Assembly (NCBI GenBank): GCA_964480365.1
Contig: CAYZPM010000011.1
Coordinates: 1-64,000, forward strand
DNA from: CAIQPV01 sp964480365
Lineage (GTDB): Bacteria; Pseudomonadota; Gammaproteobacteria; Burkholderiales; Gallionellaceae
DNA: 64,000 nt
Direction of reading: 5' to 3'
Numbering within the stretch: the first letter of the stretch is position 1; each line of letters starts with the position of its first letter. Both the position numbers and the translations under genes were made by a program. Below the pieces are notes generated by a model. That model worked only from the letters and a program-made list of their open reading frames with translations, was not told the DNA's origin and made no database searches. Positions 34,849 through 43,525 of the stretch are shown in pieces.

Positions 34849-35901
34849 ATGAGCTTTGATATTGCATCATTAACAGACAGCGAGTCATTTTGGGATTCTG
34901 TAGGAGTTTGGTTATCATTTTTCGTAGCACTTGGCGTTTTTATGGAGTCGGTTGCAGACTTCGATGTGTTAGCAAGATGGACAAGGCTCGAATCTTGTCC
35001 AGAGTTCAGAGATAAAGTAGCAAAAGCAGGATTGTTACTTTTAATGATTGCACTTGCATGGGAAGTGGTCGCCGCTATTGCAAGCCACGATATAAGCGAA
35101 CAGATCATCAAAGGTTTAAATGATGAAATTGCGCAAACCCAGGAGCGCGAAAAAAATCTCATAACTCTTACTGACAGACTTGATCTTTCCAATAAAAAGT
35201 TTGAGGGGAAATTCTCAGAACAAGAATTATCATTGCGGGAATTGGGTATACGCAGTGTTGCTTTTGAAAAATCTGTTAAAGAGCAACGCACACGGGATGA
35301 TGCCACTTTAAGCATCTTGAAAAAAGACGCAGCGGATTTAGAAGATGCGCAAAAAAATGCCATCGCAAGTGCTGGCAAAGCACAAAATGCCGCTTCTGCC
35401 GCATCAGAAGCCGCAGCAAATATGGAAAAGACCTTGCTATCTGAACAAGACATGCGAGACAAGATGCATGATCTCACAACAGATAGAACTATTTGTATTT
35501 CGTGTGTAACCGAAAAACTAAAATCATTCGGTAAAATACCTTTTGTTTTTATAGTTGCAGATGCATCTGAAAGTGTCGTCTTAACATCCCATATTGCAAC
35601 AGCGCTGGAAAATGCTGGATGGGATTGGAAGCCGTGGGATTCATCCGACCATGCCCCACATTTTGGAGTAAATATAATAGGCAAACCTTTTATGCTTACG
35701 CATAATTCCCTGAGAGGTATTTCGATAGAAATCGCAAATGTAGACATTAAAACTTTAAAAAAACCGGGCGAAGCTTTATTTGCCGCATTACAAAGCGAGG
35801 GATTAAAAAATATGCATTGGCGTGAAATAAGCGACGCCGATATGAAAATCGAAACTAAGATATATGGAGTTATCCATATATATGTGGGCGCTAAACAATA
35901 A
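34849..35901 (+). CDS. Hypothetical membrane-anchored coiled-coil protein
   Basis: The protein has 350 residues. Hydrophobic segments lie at about 18-35 and 63-85 (KAGLLLLMIALAWEVVAAIA). Residues 95-210 form a long coiled coil (heptads around RLDLSNKKFEGKFSEQ and KKDAADLEDAQKNAIASAGK). The final 130 residues look like a globular alpha/beta domain (PFVFIVADASESVVLTSHIA, ending KIYGVIHIYVGAK). No family was recognised. A reading of almost the same length on the other strand is an antisense shadow: it is Ser/Phe-rich and lacks regular structure. The DNA is AT-rich compared with dinD and rhuM. The start has no strong ribosome site. Confidence 0.65.
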   Translation: MSFDIASLTDSESFWDSVGVWLSFFVALGVFMESVADFDVLARWTRLESCPEFRDKVAKAGLLLLMIALAWEVVAAIASHDISEQIIKGLNDEIAQTQEREKNLITLTDRLDLSNKKFEGKFSEQELSLRELGIRSVAFEKSVKEQRTRDDATLSILKKDAADLEDAQKNAIASAGKAQNAASAASEAAANMEKTLLSEQDMRDKMHDLTTDRTICISCVTEKLKSFGKIPFVFIVADASESVVLTSHIATALENAGWDWKPWDSSDHAPHFGVNIIGKPFMLTHNSLRGISIEIANVDIKTLKKPGEALFAALQSEGLKNMHWREISDADMKIETKIYGVIHIYVGAKQ

Positions 35902-36151
35902 TGCGTTAGGGAGTCAAGTATATAATTCCCTTTTGATTGGGAAAGCCGTCGTGATGCCGTCGCTCGTAAAGATTTTCCAATGCGAGCCTCCGCCGTCCTC
36001 CAACGATATCCCGTACTTTGAACTCTGGAAAGAAGAGTGGAAGAATCTCGACTTTGATCAAATTAAGAAAACTTGGCTAAAACAGTGATCAGGGTAAGGA
36101 ACAGGTCGGTTTAATAATGATCTCTATCGACGCACCCACCGGAAACACCCC

Positions 36152-36997
36152 ATGACCAATAAGCGCATCGCCGAACAACATCACGCAACCTTTGAGAGTA
36201 TCCGACAGCAAGATGCTGCGGGCAATGAATACTGGTCAGCACGCAAACTCGCCAAGGTGCTTGAGTATTCGGAGTATCGACACTTTCAGCCTGTTATCGG
36301 ACGGGCGAGAGAAGCTTGTCAAGTCAGTGGCTATGCGGTGGCAGACCATTTCGAGGATATCCTCGAAATGGTCGATATCGGCTCTGGCGCGAAGCGCGAA
36401 TTGCCCGACGTAAGGTTGTCGCGTTATGCCTGCTATCTGATCGTGCAGAACGGCGACCCGTCCAAGCCGGTGATCGCCAACGGGCAAACTTATTTTGCAA
36501 TGCAGACGCGACGGCAGGAGTTGAATGATAGCGAGAAGTTTGCACAGTTATCGGAAAATGAAAAGCGTTTGGCCATTCGCAACGAGTTGGCGGAACACAA
36601 TAAATATCTGGCTGCGGCGGCGAAAGATGCCGGGGTGGAAACCAGTCTGGATTACGCCATTTTTCAGGATCATGGCTACAAGGGTTTGTACGGCGGATTG
36701 GGGGCGAAGGATATCCATGCCCGCAAAGGTTTGAAGAAGAGCCAGAAGATTCTCGACCACATGGGGAGCACCGAGCTGGCGGCTAACCTGTTCCGCGCCA
36801 CGCAGGCGGAAGAAAAATTGAAACGGGAGAACGTGCATGGCAAGCAGCGCGCTAACCAGACACATTATGAGGTAGGCCAGAAAGTCCGCCAGACCATCAA
36901 GGATTTGGGTGGCACCATGCCCGAGTCGTTGCCGACACCGGAGCAGAGCGTGAAGCAGGTTGAAAGTGCGAAGAGAAAACTGGATAAGAAAAAATGA
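36152..36997 (+). CDS. dinD: DNA-damage-inducible protein D (DinD)
   Basis: The protein has 281 residues. DinD was found as an SOS-induced protein in E. coli, and its homologues affect RecA filaments. Family wording includes EYWSARKLAKVLEYSEYRHF, DVRLSRYACYLIVQNGDPSK, QTYFAMQTRRQEL and FQDHGYKGLYGG. The N-terminal part resembles a BRO-N-like domain. I see no canonical LexA box (CTGT-N8-ACAG) in the 60 bp upstream. The coding sequence contains a 30-bp perfect palindrome at 36344-36373. Such genes often ride in restriction or defence islands, and rhuM follows after 86 bp. Confidence 0.93.
   Translation: MTNKRIAEQHHATFESIRQQDAAGNEYWSARKLAKVLEYSEYRHFQPVIGRAREACQVSGYAVADHFEDILEMVDIGSGAKRELPDVRLSRYACYLIVQNGDPSKPVIANGQTYFAMQTRRQELNDSEKFAQLSENEKRLAIRNELAEHNKYLAAAAKDAGVETSLDYAIFQDHGYKGLYGGLGAKDIHARKGLKKSQKILDHMGSTELAANLFRATQAEEKLKRENVHGKQRANQTHYEVGQKVRQTIKDLGGTMPESLPTPEQSVKQVESAKRKLDKKK
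36344..36373. repeat. 30-bp perfect palindrome inside dinD
   Basis: The 15-base half GACCATTTCGAGGAT is followed immediately by its exact reverse complement, with no loop. The flanking bases 36343 and 36374 do not pair. It codes for DHFEDILEMV in dinD, so it is in frame and translated. Confidence 0.85.
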
Positions 36998-37083
36998 CAT
37001 CGGGACGCGTGTTTGCTGACATTAAACTCGCCAAATTTTCCGGCGATGAGCAGAAACGTTAATACCACTGACAAGTTGAAAAT

Positions 37084-38079
37084 ATGACCGAACCCCAACA
37101 ATTCCTGATCTACCAAAGCGAAGACGGCTCCACCCGCATTGACGTGATGCTGGAGGCGGAAAACCTTTGGCTGAACCAGAAGCAGTTGACCGAGTTATTC
37201 GGCAAAGCCAAGGGAACGATCAGCGAGCACATCAAGCACATTTTCGAGGATGGCGAATTGGATGAAAATTCAGTTGTTCGGTTATTCCGAACAACTGCCG
37301 CAGACGGCAAGCAGTACGAGGTGGCGCACTACAATCTGGACATGGTGCTGGCGCTGGGCTTCCGGGTGCGCAGTCCGATCGGTGTGCGCTTCCGCCAGTG
37401 GGCAAACGATAAGCTGAAGGAATATATCCTCAAAGGCTTCGTGCTGGACGATGCGCGTTTGAAGAATCCCGGCAAGGGACGGGATTACTTCGACGAGTTG
37501 ACCCGCCGCCTGCAAGACATACGCACCAGCGAGCGGCGCTTTTACCAGAAGATCACGGACATCTACGCCACCAGCGCCGATTACGATGCCAGCCATGCGC
37601 TCACCCAGACGTTTTTTGCCACGGTGCAGAACAAGGTGCATTACGCTATCCACGGCCAGACTGCCGCCGAGCTGATTGCCAGCCGTGCCGACAGCAGCTT
37701 GCCGAACATGGGACTGACGAATTGGGATGGCGCACGCATCCGCAAGTCCGATGTGAGCGTTGCCAAGAATTACCTGAACGAGGAAGAACTGCGCGCCCTC
37801 AACAATCTGGCCGAGCAGTATTTGATTTTTGCCGAAGGTCAGGCCGTGCGGCGTATCGCCATGACCATGCAGGACTGGATCAGCAAACTGGAAGGCTTTT
37901 TGACACTGAATGACCGCGAAATTTTGCGGGGCGCAGGCAAGGTATCTGCTGAACTTGCCAGAGCCCACGCTGAACAGGAGTTCAGCAAATTCCGGGTATC
38001 GGACGACCAGCACTTTGAATCAGACTTTGACCAGATGATGAAGCAGTTGCCCACCAAAACGCCGGAGAAAGAGGAATGA
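37084..38079 (+). CDS. rhuM: RhuM family (virulence-associated) protein
   Basis: The protein has 331 residues of the RhuM family, named from Salmonella pathogenicity island 3. Family features are the opening FLIYQSEDGSTRIDVMLE then WLNQKQLTELF, a helix-turn-helix-like segment (KGTISEHIKHIFEDGEL), and VAHYNLDMVLALGFRVRS then GVRFRQWAN. Biochemical function is unknown. These genes are very often found within type I restriction loci or other mobile defence regions. Here it follows dinD and lies 2.7 kb from an HsdR-like fragment, which fits an eroded island. Confidence 0.92.
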   Translation: MTEPQQFLIYQSEDGSTRIDVMLEAENLWLNQKQLTELFGKAKGTISEHIKHIFEDGELDENSVVRLFRTTAADGKQYEVAHYNLDMVLALGFRVRSPIGVRFRQWANDKLKEYILKGFVLDDARLKNPGKGRDYFDELTRRLQDIRTSERRFYQKITDIYATSADYDASHALTQTFFATVQNKVHYAIHGQTAAELIASRADSSLPNMGLTNWDGARIRKSDVSVAKNYLNEEELRALNNLAEQYLIFAEGQAVRRIAMTMQDWISKLEGFLTLNDREILRGAGKVSAELARAHAEQEFSKFRVSDDQHFESDFDQMMKQLPTKTPEKEE

Positions 38080-38183
38080 TGGAGTTTTGCATTGCAGCGC
38101 AGTAGAACGAATGAGACCGCAAACCGTTGACCAATGTGGATTGAACGAGTTGCCATCAATGCCTCGCCGTTAATCACTCGTGC

Positions 38184-38214
38184 AATAAAAACCCCGCCGA
38201 CCAAGGCGGGGTTT
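38184..38214 (-). terminator. Terminator after actP
   Basis: A perfect 10-bp stem AAACCCCGCC / GGCGGGGTTT (38189-38198, 38205-38214) with a 6-base loop. Read leftward, the GC stem is followed by TTTTTATT, a good U tract, ending the actP operon. It may also stop rhuM transcription from the other side. Confidence 0.85.
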
Positions 38215-38229
38215 AGGTTCAATGTTGCG

Positions 38230-40314
38230 TTAGTGCGCTGTCGCAGCCTCGGCGTTGATGCCGGTGTTCTGGCGCACATAGAGTTCGTCCCACATTTCTT
38301 CCGCACGTTTATCCTTGGTGAACAAAGAACCTAATATCACCATCAGGAAACCGAGCGGGATGGAGATCAGGCCGGGGTTTTTCAACAGGAAGAAGGGTTT
38401 TTCCAGGCCCATGATGCTAGTGGTCTGACCTTCAAACGTTTTCAGATCGCCCTCAGCCTTGGCCTTGGCCTTCTCGGTGGCGGCAATGTCCTTCTTTATT
38501 TTGGCAATATCGTCCTGCGCTTGTTTTATTGCGACAGGATTAGTCGCCAGAGTGGCAAGCGATGCCTCAAGCGGTTGAAGTTTCTCATTCAGCTTGGCGA
38601 GTTTTTCCGCTGCTCCAGGTTTAGCGGGTTTTTCAGGAGAGGCGGCTTTAGCGGGCTGCGAGACAGTACAACCTTCCAACGCAAATAGTTCGCACACAAA
38701 GCTGGAAGCCGGTTTGGCGGGTTGCGCTTCCTTGGCAGGTTGCAGCGGTTCGCCATTCAACACCTTATTCGCCGCAGCGATAATAGGTTTGGGATAGGTC
38801 AGGTTGGGAGATAACATCACCAGCCCAATAGCGGTCATTGCACCCACTATCATGCCGAGGATAATGCCGGTAGTGTTGCACTTCTTCCAGTACAGGGTAA
38901 GGAACACGGCAGGGAGGTTGCTGGATGCGGCCACTGCAAAGGCCAGCGCCACCAAGTGCGCAACGTTCTGCCCTTTGGCCAGAATGCCGACGGTGATCGC
39001 GATCACACCGACAATGCCGGAAGCGACCCGAGCGGCAACCACTTGTTCTTTGGGTGTGGCATGGTCGCCACGAATCACGCCGACATAGATGTCATGCGCC
39101 ATAGCGGACGCCGCAGCCAGCACCAGACCTGCTACTACCGCAACGATGGTTGCGAATGCGACCGCAGCAACGAATGCCAGGAAGAAGTTACCCAGTAAAG
39201 AGTTCTCGCCACCGCCCAGATATTGCGCCAGCAGCGGGCCAGCCATGTTGCCGCCCGCATCGACAGAGGCGATCTTGGCTGAACCGACCAGCATGGCAGC
39301 GCCGGTGCCGAGGAACAGCGTCAGTACGTAGAAACCGCCGATGATACCCATCGCCCAGATAACCGAGGTGCGAGCTGCTTGTGCCGTCGGCACGGTGAAG
39401 AATCGCATCAAAATATGCGGCATACCCGCTGTTCCGAAAACCAGCGCCATACCAAGCGAGATCTGGTCAATTGGACTCTTCAGGAACAAGCCTGGCTCAA
39501 GGAAGCGCTGTCCGAGTTCTTCCTTGCTCATGTTGGCAGAGGCATCACCCAACAGTTTGGCAACTTGTGCAACAACTTTGTCATCGCCGACGACCGCCTG
39601 CAAATAAGCGGGCAAGCTGAAGCCATAGGGTGACCACACCAGGAATACCAGAAGCAGCGATGCCAATACCAGTAGCACGGCCTTGGTAATCTGCACCCAG
39701 GTCGTAGCCTTCATGCCGCCGAACACCACATAGGCCAGCATCAGAATGCCGACTCCGATAATTGAGGTTTCGTAATCGATCCCGATCAGCGTCTTGATCA
39801 ACACACCGCCGCCGACCATCTGTGCAGTCAGGTAGAAGGTAGAGACAGTGATGGTGGACAGTGCCGCGACGACTTTGGTTTTCTTCGGGTCATTGCGGAA
39901 AGCGAGAATGTCGCCCATGGTATATTTGCCGATGTTGCGGCAAGGCTCGGCGATCACCAACAGCACGGTGATATAGGCCACCAGCCAGCCCACCGAGTAC
40001 ATGAAACCGTCGTAACCATAGAGCGAGATCAGCCCGGCGATGCCGAGGAAGGACGCAGCGGACAGATAGTCGCCCGCAATGGCCCAACCGTTCTGGATGC
40101 CGCTAACCGAACGGCCCGCCGCATAGAACTCGGAAGTGGTGTGCGTGGTACGCGCAGCCCAGTAAGTGATCGCCATAGTAATGAGGATAATCACGCCGAA
40201 CACAGCGAAGGTTATCCATTTGAACTCGTCGGCGACTACACCGCTTACCCCGAAAGCCGCAGTGCTGCTACACAAGGCGGCAGATAGCATTAGTTTGTTC
40301 AGGATCGATTTCAT
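38230..40314 (-). CDS. actP: Cation/acetate symporter ActP with coiled-coil insert
   Basis: This is an SSS-family transporter of 694 residues for acetate and related short acids. It has a signal-like first segment (about 1-28) and about 13 membrane helices. Family core: SEFYAAGRSVSGIQNGWAIA, GDYLSAASFLGIAGLI, CRNIGKYTMGDILAFR and AASAMAHDIYVGV. Between the last two helices (about residues 521-625) lies an insert: a Pro/Ala/Lys-rich stretch with two Cys (VCELFALEGC), then a charged coiled coil. Normal ActP has about 550 residues and no such insert. It is co-transcribed with the DUF485 gene upstream (1-bp gap), as in the E. coli acs-yjcH-actP operon; no acs is in this window. Confidence 0.94.
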   Translation of the reverse strand: MKSILNKLMLSAALCSSTAAFGVSGVVADEFKWITFAVFGVIILITMAITYWAARTTHTTSEFYAAGRSVSGIQNGWAIAGDYLSAASFLGIAGLISLYGYDGFMYSVGWLVAYITVLLVIAEPCRNIGKYTMGDILAFRNDPKKTKVVAALSTITVSTFYLTAQMVGGGVLIKTLIGIDYETSIIGVGILMLAYVVFGGMKATTWVQITKAVLLVLASLLLVFLVWSPYGFSLPAYLQAVVGDDKVVAQVAKLLGDASANMSKEELGQRFLEPGLFLKSPIDQISLGMALVFGTAGMPHILMRFFTVPTAQAARTSVIWAMGIIGGFYVLTLFLGTGAAMLVGSAKIASVDAGGNMAGPLLAQYLGGGENSLLGNFFLAFVAAVAFATIVAVVAGLVLAAASAMAHDIYVGVIRGDHATPKEQVVAARVASGIVGVIAITVGILAKGQNVAHLVALAFAVAASSNLPAVFLTLYWKKCNTTGIILGMIVGAMTAIGLVMLSPNLTYPKPIIAAANKVLNGEPLQPAKEAQPAKPASSFVCELFALEGCTVSQPAKAASPEKPAKPGAAEKLAKLNEKLQPLEASLATLATNPVAIKQAQDDIAKIKKDIAATEKAKAKAEGDLKTFEGQTTSIMGLEKPFFLLKNPGLISIPLGFLMVILGSLFTKDKRAEEMWDELYVRQNTGINAEAATAH

Positions 40315-40315
40315 C

Positions 40316-40633
40316 TTATGCTCCCCCTTTCAAATCGTTGATGATCTCTTGTGTCATCGTATCGAATTCGGCATTAGCCTTTTTTGAGTACACGATAGCG
40401 ATCACCCATGCCACGATGAACTCGGATAGCGCGAACAGGAGACCCACGTTAATGACGCCCCAAACCTTGATTTTGAAAATATCCTGAAAATAAGCTGCGC
40501 CGATAGGCAACAAGAAGTAATAGATGGTGGAAAAAATCATCAGGCTCCACAGAAACATTGTTTTCTTGCGATACAAGGTTTGAAACTTGGGGTTGGACTC
40601 GATTGCTGCCCAATTGATATTTGGATTAGACAT
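40316..40633 (-). CDS. DUF485 inner-membrane protein (YjcH-like)
   Basis: The protein has 105 residues with two membrane helices (about 28-48 and 62-85), in the DUF485/YjcH family that always accompanies ActP. The start ATG at 40633 has GAGGGAG five bases upstream; a GTG two codons earlier is less likely. It lies one base before actP, so it is translated from the same mRNA. The family role is unknown but presumably supports the symporter. Confidence 0.92.
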   Translation of the reverse strand: MSNPNINWAAIESNPKFQTLYRKKTMFLWSLMIFSTIYYFLLPIGAAYFQDIFKIKVWGVINVGLLFALSEFIVAWVIAIVYSKKANAEFDTMTQEIINDLKGGA

Positions 40634-40723
40634 GTTCACTCCCTCAATAAAATCAATAAGTCAGATGCAAATATTTAGACTCGCTCATACGACAGTGTGC
40701 AGGGTATGGCAAGAAGCTTACAG

Positions 40724-41434
40724 TCAGCTTACACTGTTTACCCAACGCTGCGCTTTTTCCAGATCAAGCATGCCATCGAAGTTTGTGATATTTTTCTTGC
40801 GCGCCTGGGCAAGGGCGACTTGAAACAACTGGGCGGTGACCAATGCATCCGCCAGTGCGTTGTGGCGGGCATCGTTGCGTATGCCAAAGCGGGTGATCCA
40901 GTCGTCCAGTGAACGATGCTGCGCTGCCAGGCCGGGATTGAGCGCGGGCATGACATAAGCCATATCGGCCCAAGGATGCTTGAATGAAAAACCAAGATAC
41001 TGGCGTATCGCGCGCTGAATCATGGTCTGATCGAAAGTGACGTGAAAAGCGATGAGCGGGTCTTTGCGCAAAAAATCGAGAAAAGCCAGCAGCGCATCGG
41101 CAGCGGGCACGCCATCGGTCTGAGCCGCGCTGCCGATACCATGCAGCAAAATGTTATCCTTGTGGCTGACAGTCGGCTGTTGCAGCACCACGTAAAAGCT
41201 GTCCCCCAACGCGACCTGACCATTCACCACAGCCACCGCGCCGATAGAGATGAGACGGTCTTCCCGCAAGTTCAGCCCGCTGGTTTCCACGTCCACCACC
41301 ACGCAACGTGCACTACTGAGTGGCGCATCCAACACCGCACGCGGCAAATCTTTCCAGACGGACAGAAGTTGCTGTTGTTGCGCGGTCAGTTGCGGACTTG
41401 GACTATTGCCCAACCAGCGCATCAGCCAGTGCAT
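40724..41434 (-). CDS. DnaQ-like 3'-5' exonuclease domain protein
   Basis: The protein has 236 residues, an RNase-T/DnaQ fold with the DEDDh motifs: VVDVETSGLN (Exo I), AFHVTFDQTMIQRA (Exo II, with Asp) and RHNALADALVTAQLF (Exo III, His and Asp). The start ATG overlaps the stop of the upstream gene (TGATG), so the pair is coupled. It is an exonuclease by motif, but its cellular role is unknown. In many proteobacteria this gene and a cNMP/CBS/DUF294 gene travel with the actP operon, as here. Confidence 0.9.
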   Translation of the reverse strand: MHWLMRWLGNSPSPQLTAQQQQLLSVWKDLPRAVLDAPLSSARCVVVDVETSGLNLREDRLISIGAVAVVNGQVALGDSFYVVLQQPTVSHKDNILLHGIGSAAQTDGVPAADALLAFLDFLRKDPLIAFHVTFDQTMIQRAIRQYLGFSFKHPWADMAYVMPALNPGLAAQHRSLDDWITRFGIRNDARHNALADALVTAQLFQVALAQARKKNITNFDGMLDLEKAQRWVNSVS

Positions 41435-43329
41435 CACAGGTGATGCTCCAGCGCCAGCCGGGCTTGCAGCTTGCGTGCCTGACGAAACGCTTCTTTCAGG
41501 ATGCGCCTGTCCAGTTCGTGCAGGCGTTCCGGATCGATCCGGTTGTCCAGCGCGCCCTCACCCAAGCCTTGCGTTTTTTCTTCGTCGTGATGGCGCATGC
41601 GCAACACTTGAATGAACAGGAAGGCGTCGACCCAGGCTTCAACTTCGGAGGGATGGATTTTCAACTTGACGGCGCTTGCCCGCAGGCGCTGGATAGTGCT
41701 GGTATGTGTCACGCCTGCCGCCAGGCTGAAGATGCGTGCCGCGTCCACGAACGGGGTGATGCCGTTAAGCTTGAGATCGAGCGTATGTTCCTTGCCCACC
41801 ACAAAATCGCGCACCACGCCGAGAGGCGGGCGAATGCTCATTGCATTTTCCGCCATCTGGTGCAGGAAACGAGTGTTGTCGCTGGCGACCTTTGTCAGCC
41901 ATAGTCGCAATTCTTCGGCGAGGGCGTGCGCGCCATACAGAGCACGGAAGTCGAAAAATATCGAAGCATGCAACAGCGCCTCCGGTGTGCCATTGCTGAT
42001 CCAGTTGGAAAAGGTGCGCATCCACTCTTCCAGCGACAGACACCATTGCGGATTCGATGCCATCACCTTGCCGCGACACAAGGGAAAGCCGCACAAAGCC
42101 AAGGAGTCGTTGATGCGTTTTGCGACGGGCAATAATTGTTCGCGCACTTGCTCCGTCGTCATACCGTCTGGCACCGTAAAAATGAGTGCGTTGTCCTGAT
42201 CAGTGTTCAGCGTCTGCTCTAAACGGCCCTCCGAACCCAACGCCATCCAGCACAGTCGGTCAGCCAGAGGTGTCGCGCTGAGGCCCATGCATTCAAGCTC
42301 GACCACGCGCGCGGTGAGCAGATCGTTGAAAGTGGAGATGAATTGCGTCAATTGCTCCGCCGCCACTCCTTGCGCCATCATGTTGTGCGCCATGCTGCGA
42401 ATGTCGGATGCAGCCAGTTGCAGTTCTTCAATGTTATGGGCGTGGCGTATGGCCGATCCAACCTGACGCAAGCCTACCCGTTGCAGGGCAAATAAATCCT
42501 TCTCCGACACCAACCCAACCAGCCGCTCGTTTTCCACCACCAGAACGTGCCGGATTCCTTGCTTGGCCATAGCTAGCGCCGCCTCATAAGCCAACGCCTG
42601 CGGTGGAAGGAAGGTCAGCTGCGTGGTCATGATGCCGATCACAGGCTGCGTCAGATCGATCTGCGGCAGCGCGATGCGCTCCAGTACATCGGGCAACGTC
42701 AAGATGCCGAGCGGTCGCCCGGCATCATCCACCGCCACCATCGAGCCAATGCGCGACTCGTGCATCCTCTCTAACACTTCGCGCACGCTGGTTTGCGGCG
42801 CGCAAGTAATGGGCGTACGGCGGATAATGGCAGACAATGGACTGGTCAGCGATTGTTGTTCGGCGCTCGATTGCGTGTACTGCGCCTGTATGACTTGCTT
42901 GGAGTGTTCCAGCAGATTGGCGATGCGGCGCGTACAAAAATCCCTGAACGGTGCACTTAGTCCGAGCAAGGTATGAAAATCCGCGACGGGTAATTCGTAG
43001 CAGAAAGTATCCTTGCCAGCCCGATAGACGCTGGCTACCGAACGATGCGCCAACAGTGCACCCAGTGGAAAGCATTCACCTTCTGCCAATTCCAGCCAGG
43101 TGTCCGCTTCAACGGCGTGGGCGACATCCTGTTCGCCGTGCACCATGCCCTGCTTGATGACCAGAAAGCGCTTCACGGTACCTTGTTCCGGCGAGACGAT
43201 CACCTCGCCTTGAGCATAATAGGCAAGCTGCATGCGTTCCAGCATCCACAACAGATGTGCCGGTTCCATCCGGTCAAACGGCGCGTGTGCGGCAAAAAAA
43301 ATCAGTTGGGAAGAATGGATAGCGCTCAT
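41434..43329 (-). CDS. cNMP-binding/CBS/DUF294 nucleotidyltransferase protein
   Basis: The protein has about 631 residues. Order: cyclic-nucleotide-binding-type domain (10-150), two CBS domains (about 170-295, including RRTPITCAPQTSVREVLERM and VIGIMTTQLTFLPPQALAYE), a GlnD-like nucleotidyltransferase domain DUF294 (about 330-470, with ALGSEGRLEQTLNTDQDNAL holding the acidic metal ligands), and a C-terminal helical DUF294_C domain. By family knowledge it is a signal-sensing nucleotidyltransferase whose target is unproved. Met at 43329 is chosen because the cNMP domain begins there. It is coupled to the exonuclease gene and divergent from the slipin at 43526. Confidence 0.9.
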   Translation of the reverse strand: MSAIHSSQLIFFAAHAPFDRMEPAHLLWMLERMQLAYYAQGEVIVSPEQGTVKRFLVIKQGMVHGEQDVAHAVEADTWLELAEGECFPLGALLAHRSVASVYRAGKDTFCYELPVADFHTLLGLSAPFRDFCTRRIANLLEHSKQVIQAQYTQSSAEQQSLTSPLSAIIRRTPITCAPQTSVREVLERMHESRIGSMVAVDDAGRPLGILTLPDVLERIALPQIDLTQPVIGIMTTQLTFLPPQALAYEAALAMAKQGIRHVLVVENERLVGLVSEKDLFALQRVGLRQVGSAIRHAHNIEELQLAASDIRSMAHNMMAQGVAAEQLTQFISTFNDLLTARVVELECMGLSATPLADRLCWMALGSEGRLEQTLNTDQDNALIFTVPDGMTTEQVREQLLPVAKRINDSLALCGFPLCRGKVMASNPQWCLSLEEWMRTFSNWISNGTPEALLHASIFFDFRALYGAHALAEELRLWLTKVASDNTRFLHQMAENAMSIRPPLGVVRDFVVGKEHTLDLKLNGITPFVDAARIFSLAAGVTHTSTIQRLRASAVKLKIHPSEVEAWVDAFLFIQVLRMRHHDEEKTQGLGEGALDNRIDPERLHELDRRILKEAFRQARKLQARLALEHHL

Positions 43330-43525
43330 GGCAGATTCTGGATCGGGCACGCGATTGCTTATTATAGTCTCACGGTCACCCAACCGCTGCCATGTCACAC
43401 ACCGATAGCCTACGTGAACCCGTCGCTTGCGTGATTGCGCTCTCGTTTGTGCGGTACCGCACAGAAATTGCTCGCAATGATGCGTAGTTTTGAAATCTAT
43501 GACTAATACTCAAGGAGCAATGAAC

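Noticed and set aside
34719..35747. Long minus-strand reading of 342 codons opposite the coiled-coil gene
   Set aside because: It is Ser/Phe/Ile-rich without regular structure and lies antisense to a gene with clear membrane and coiled-coil segments, so it is a mirror reading.
35864..36088. Plus-strand reading of 74 codons overlapping the end of the coiled-coil gene
   Set aside because: The C-terminal half looks protein-like, but there is no ribosome site and it overlaps the preceding gene out of frame.
36089..36151. Search for a LexA box upstream of dinD
   Set aside because: No CTGT-N8-ACAG or close variant is present in the intergenic stretch.
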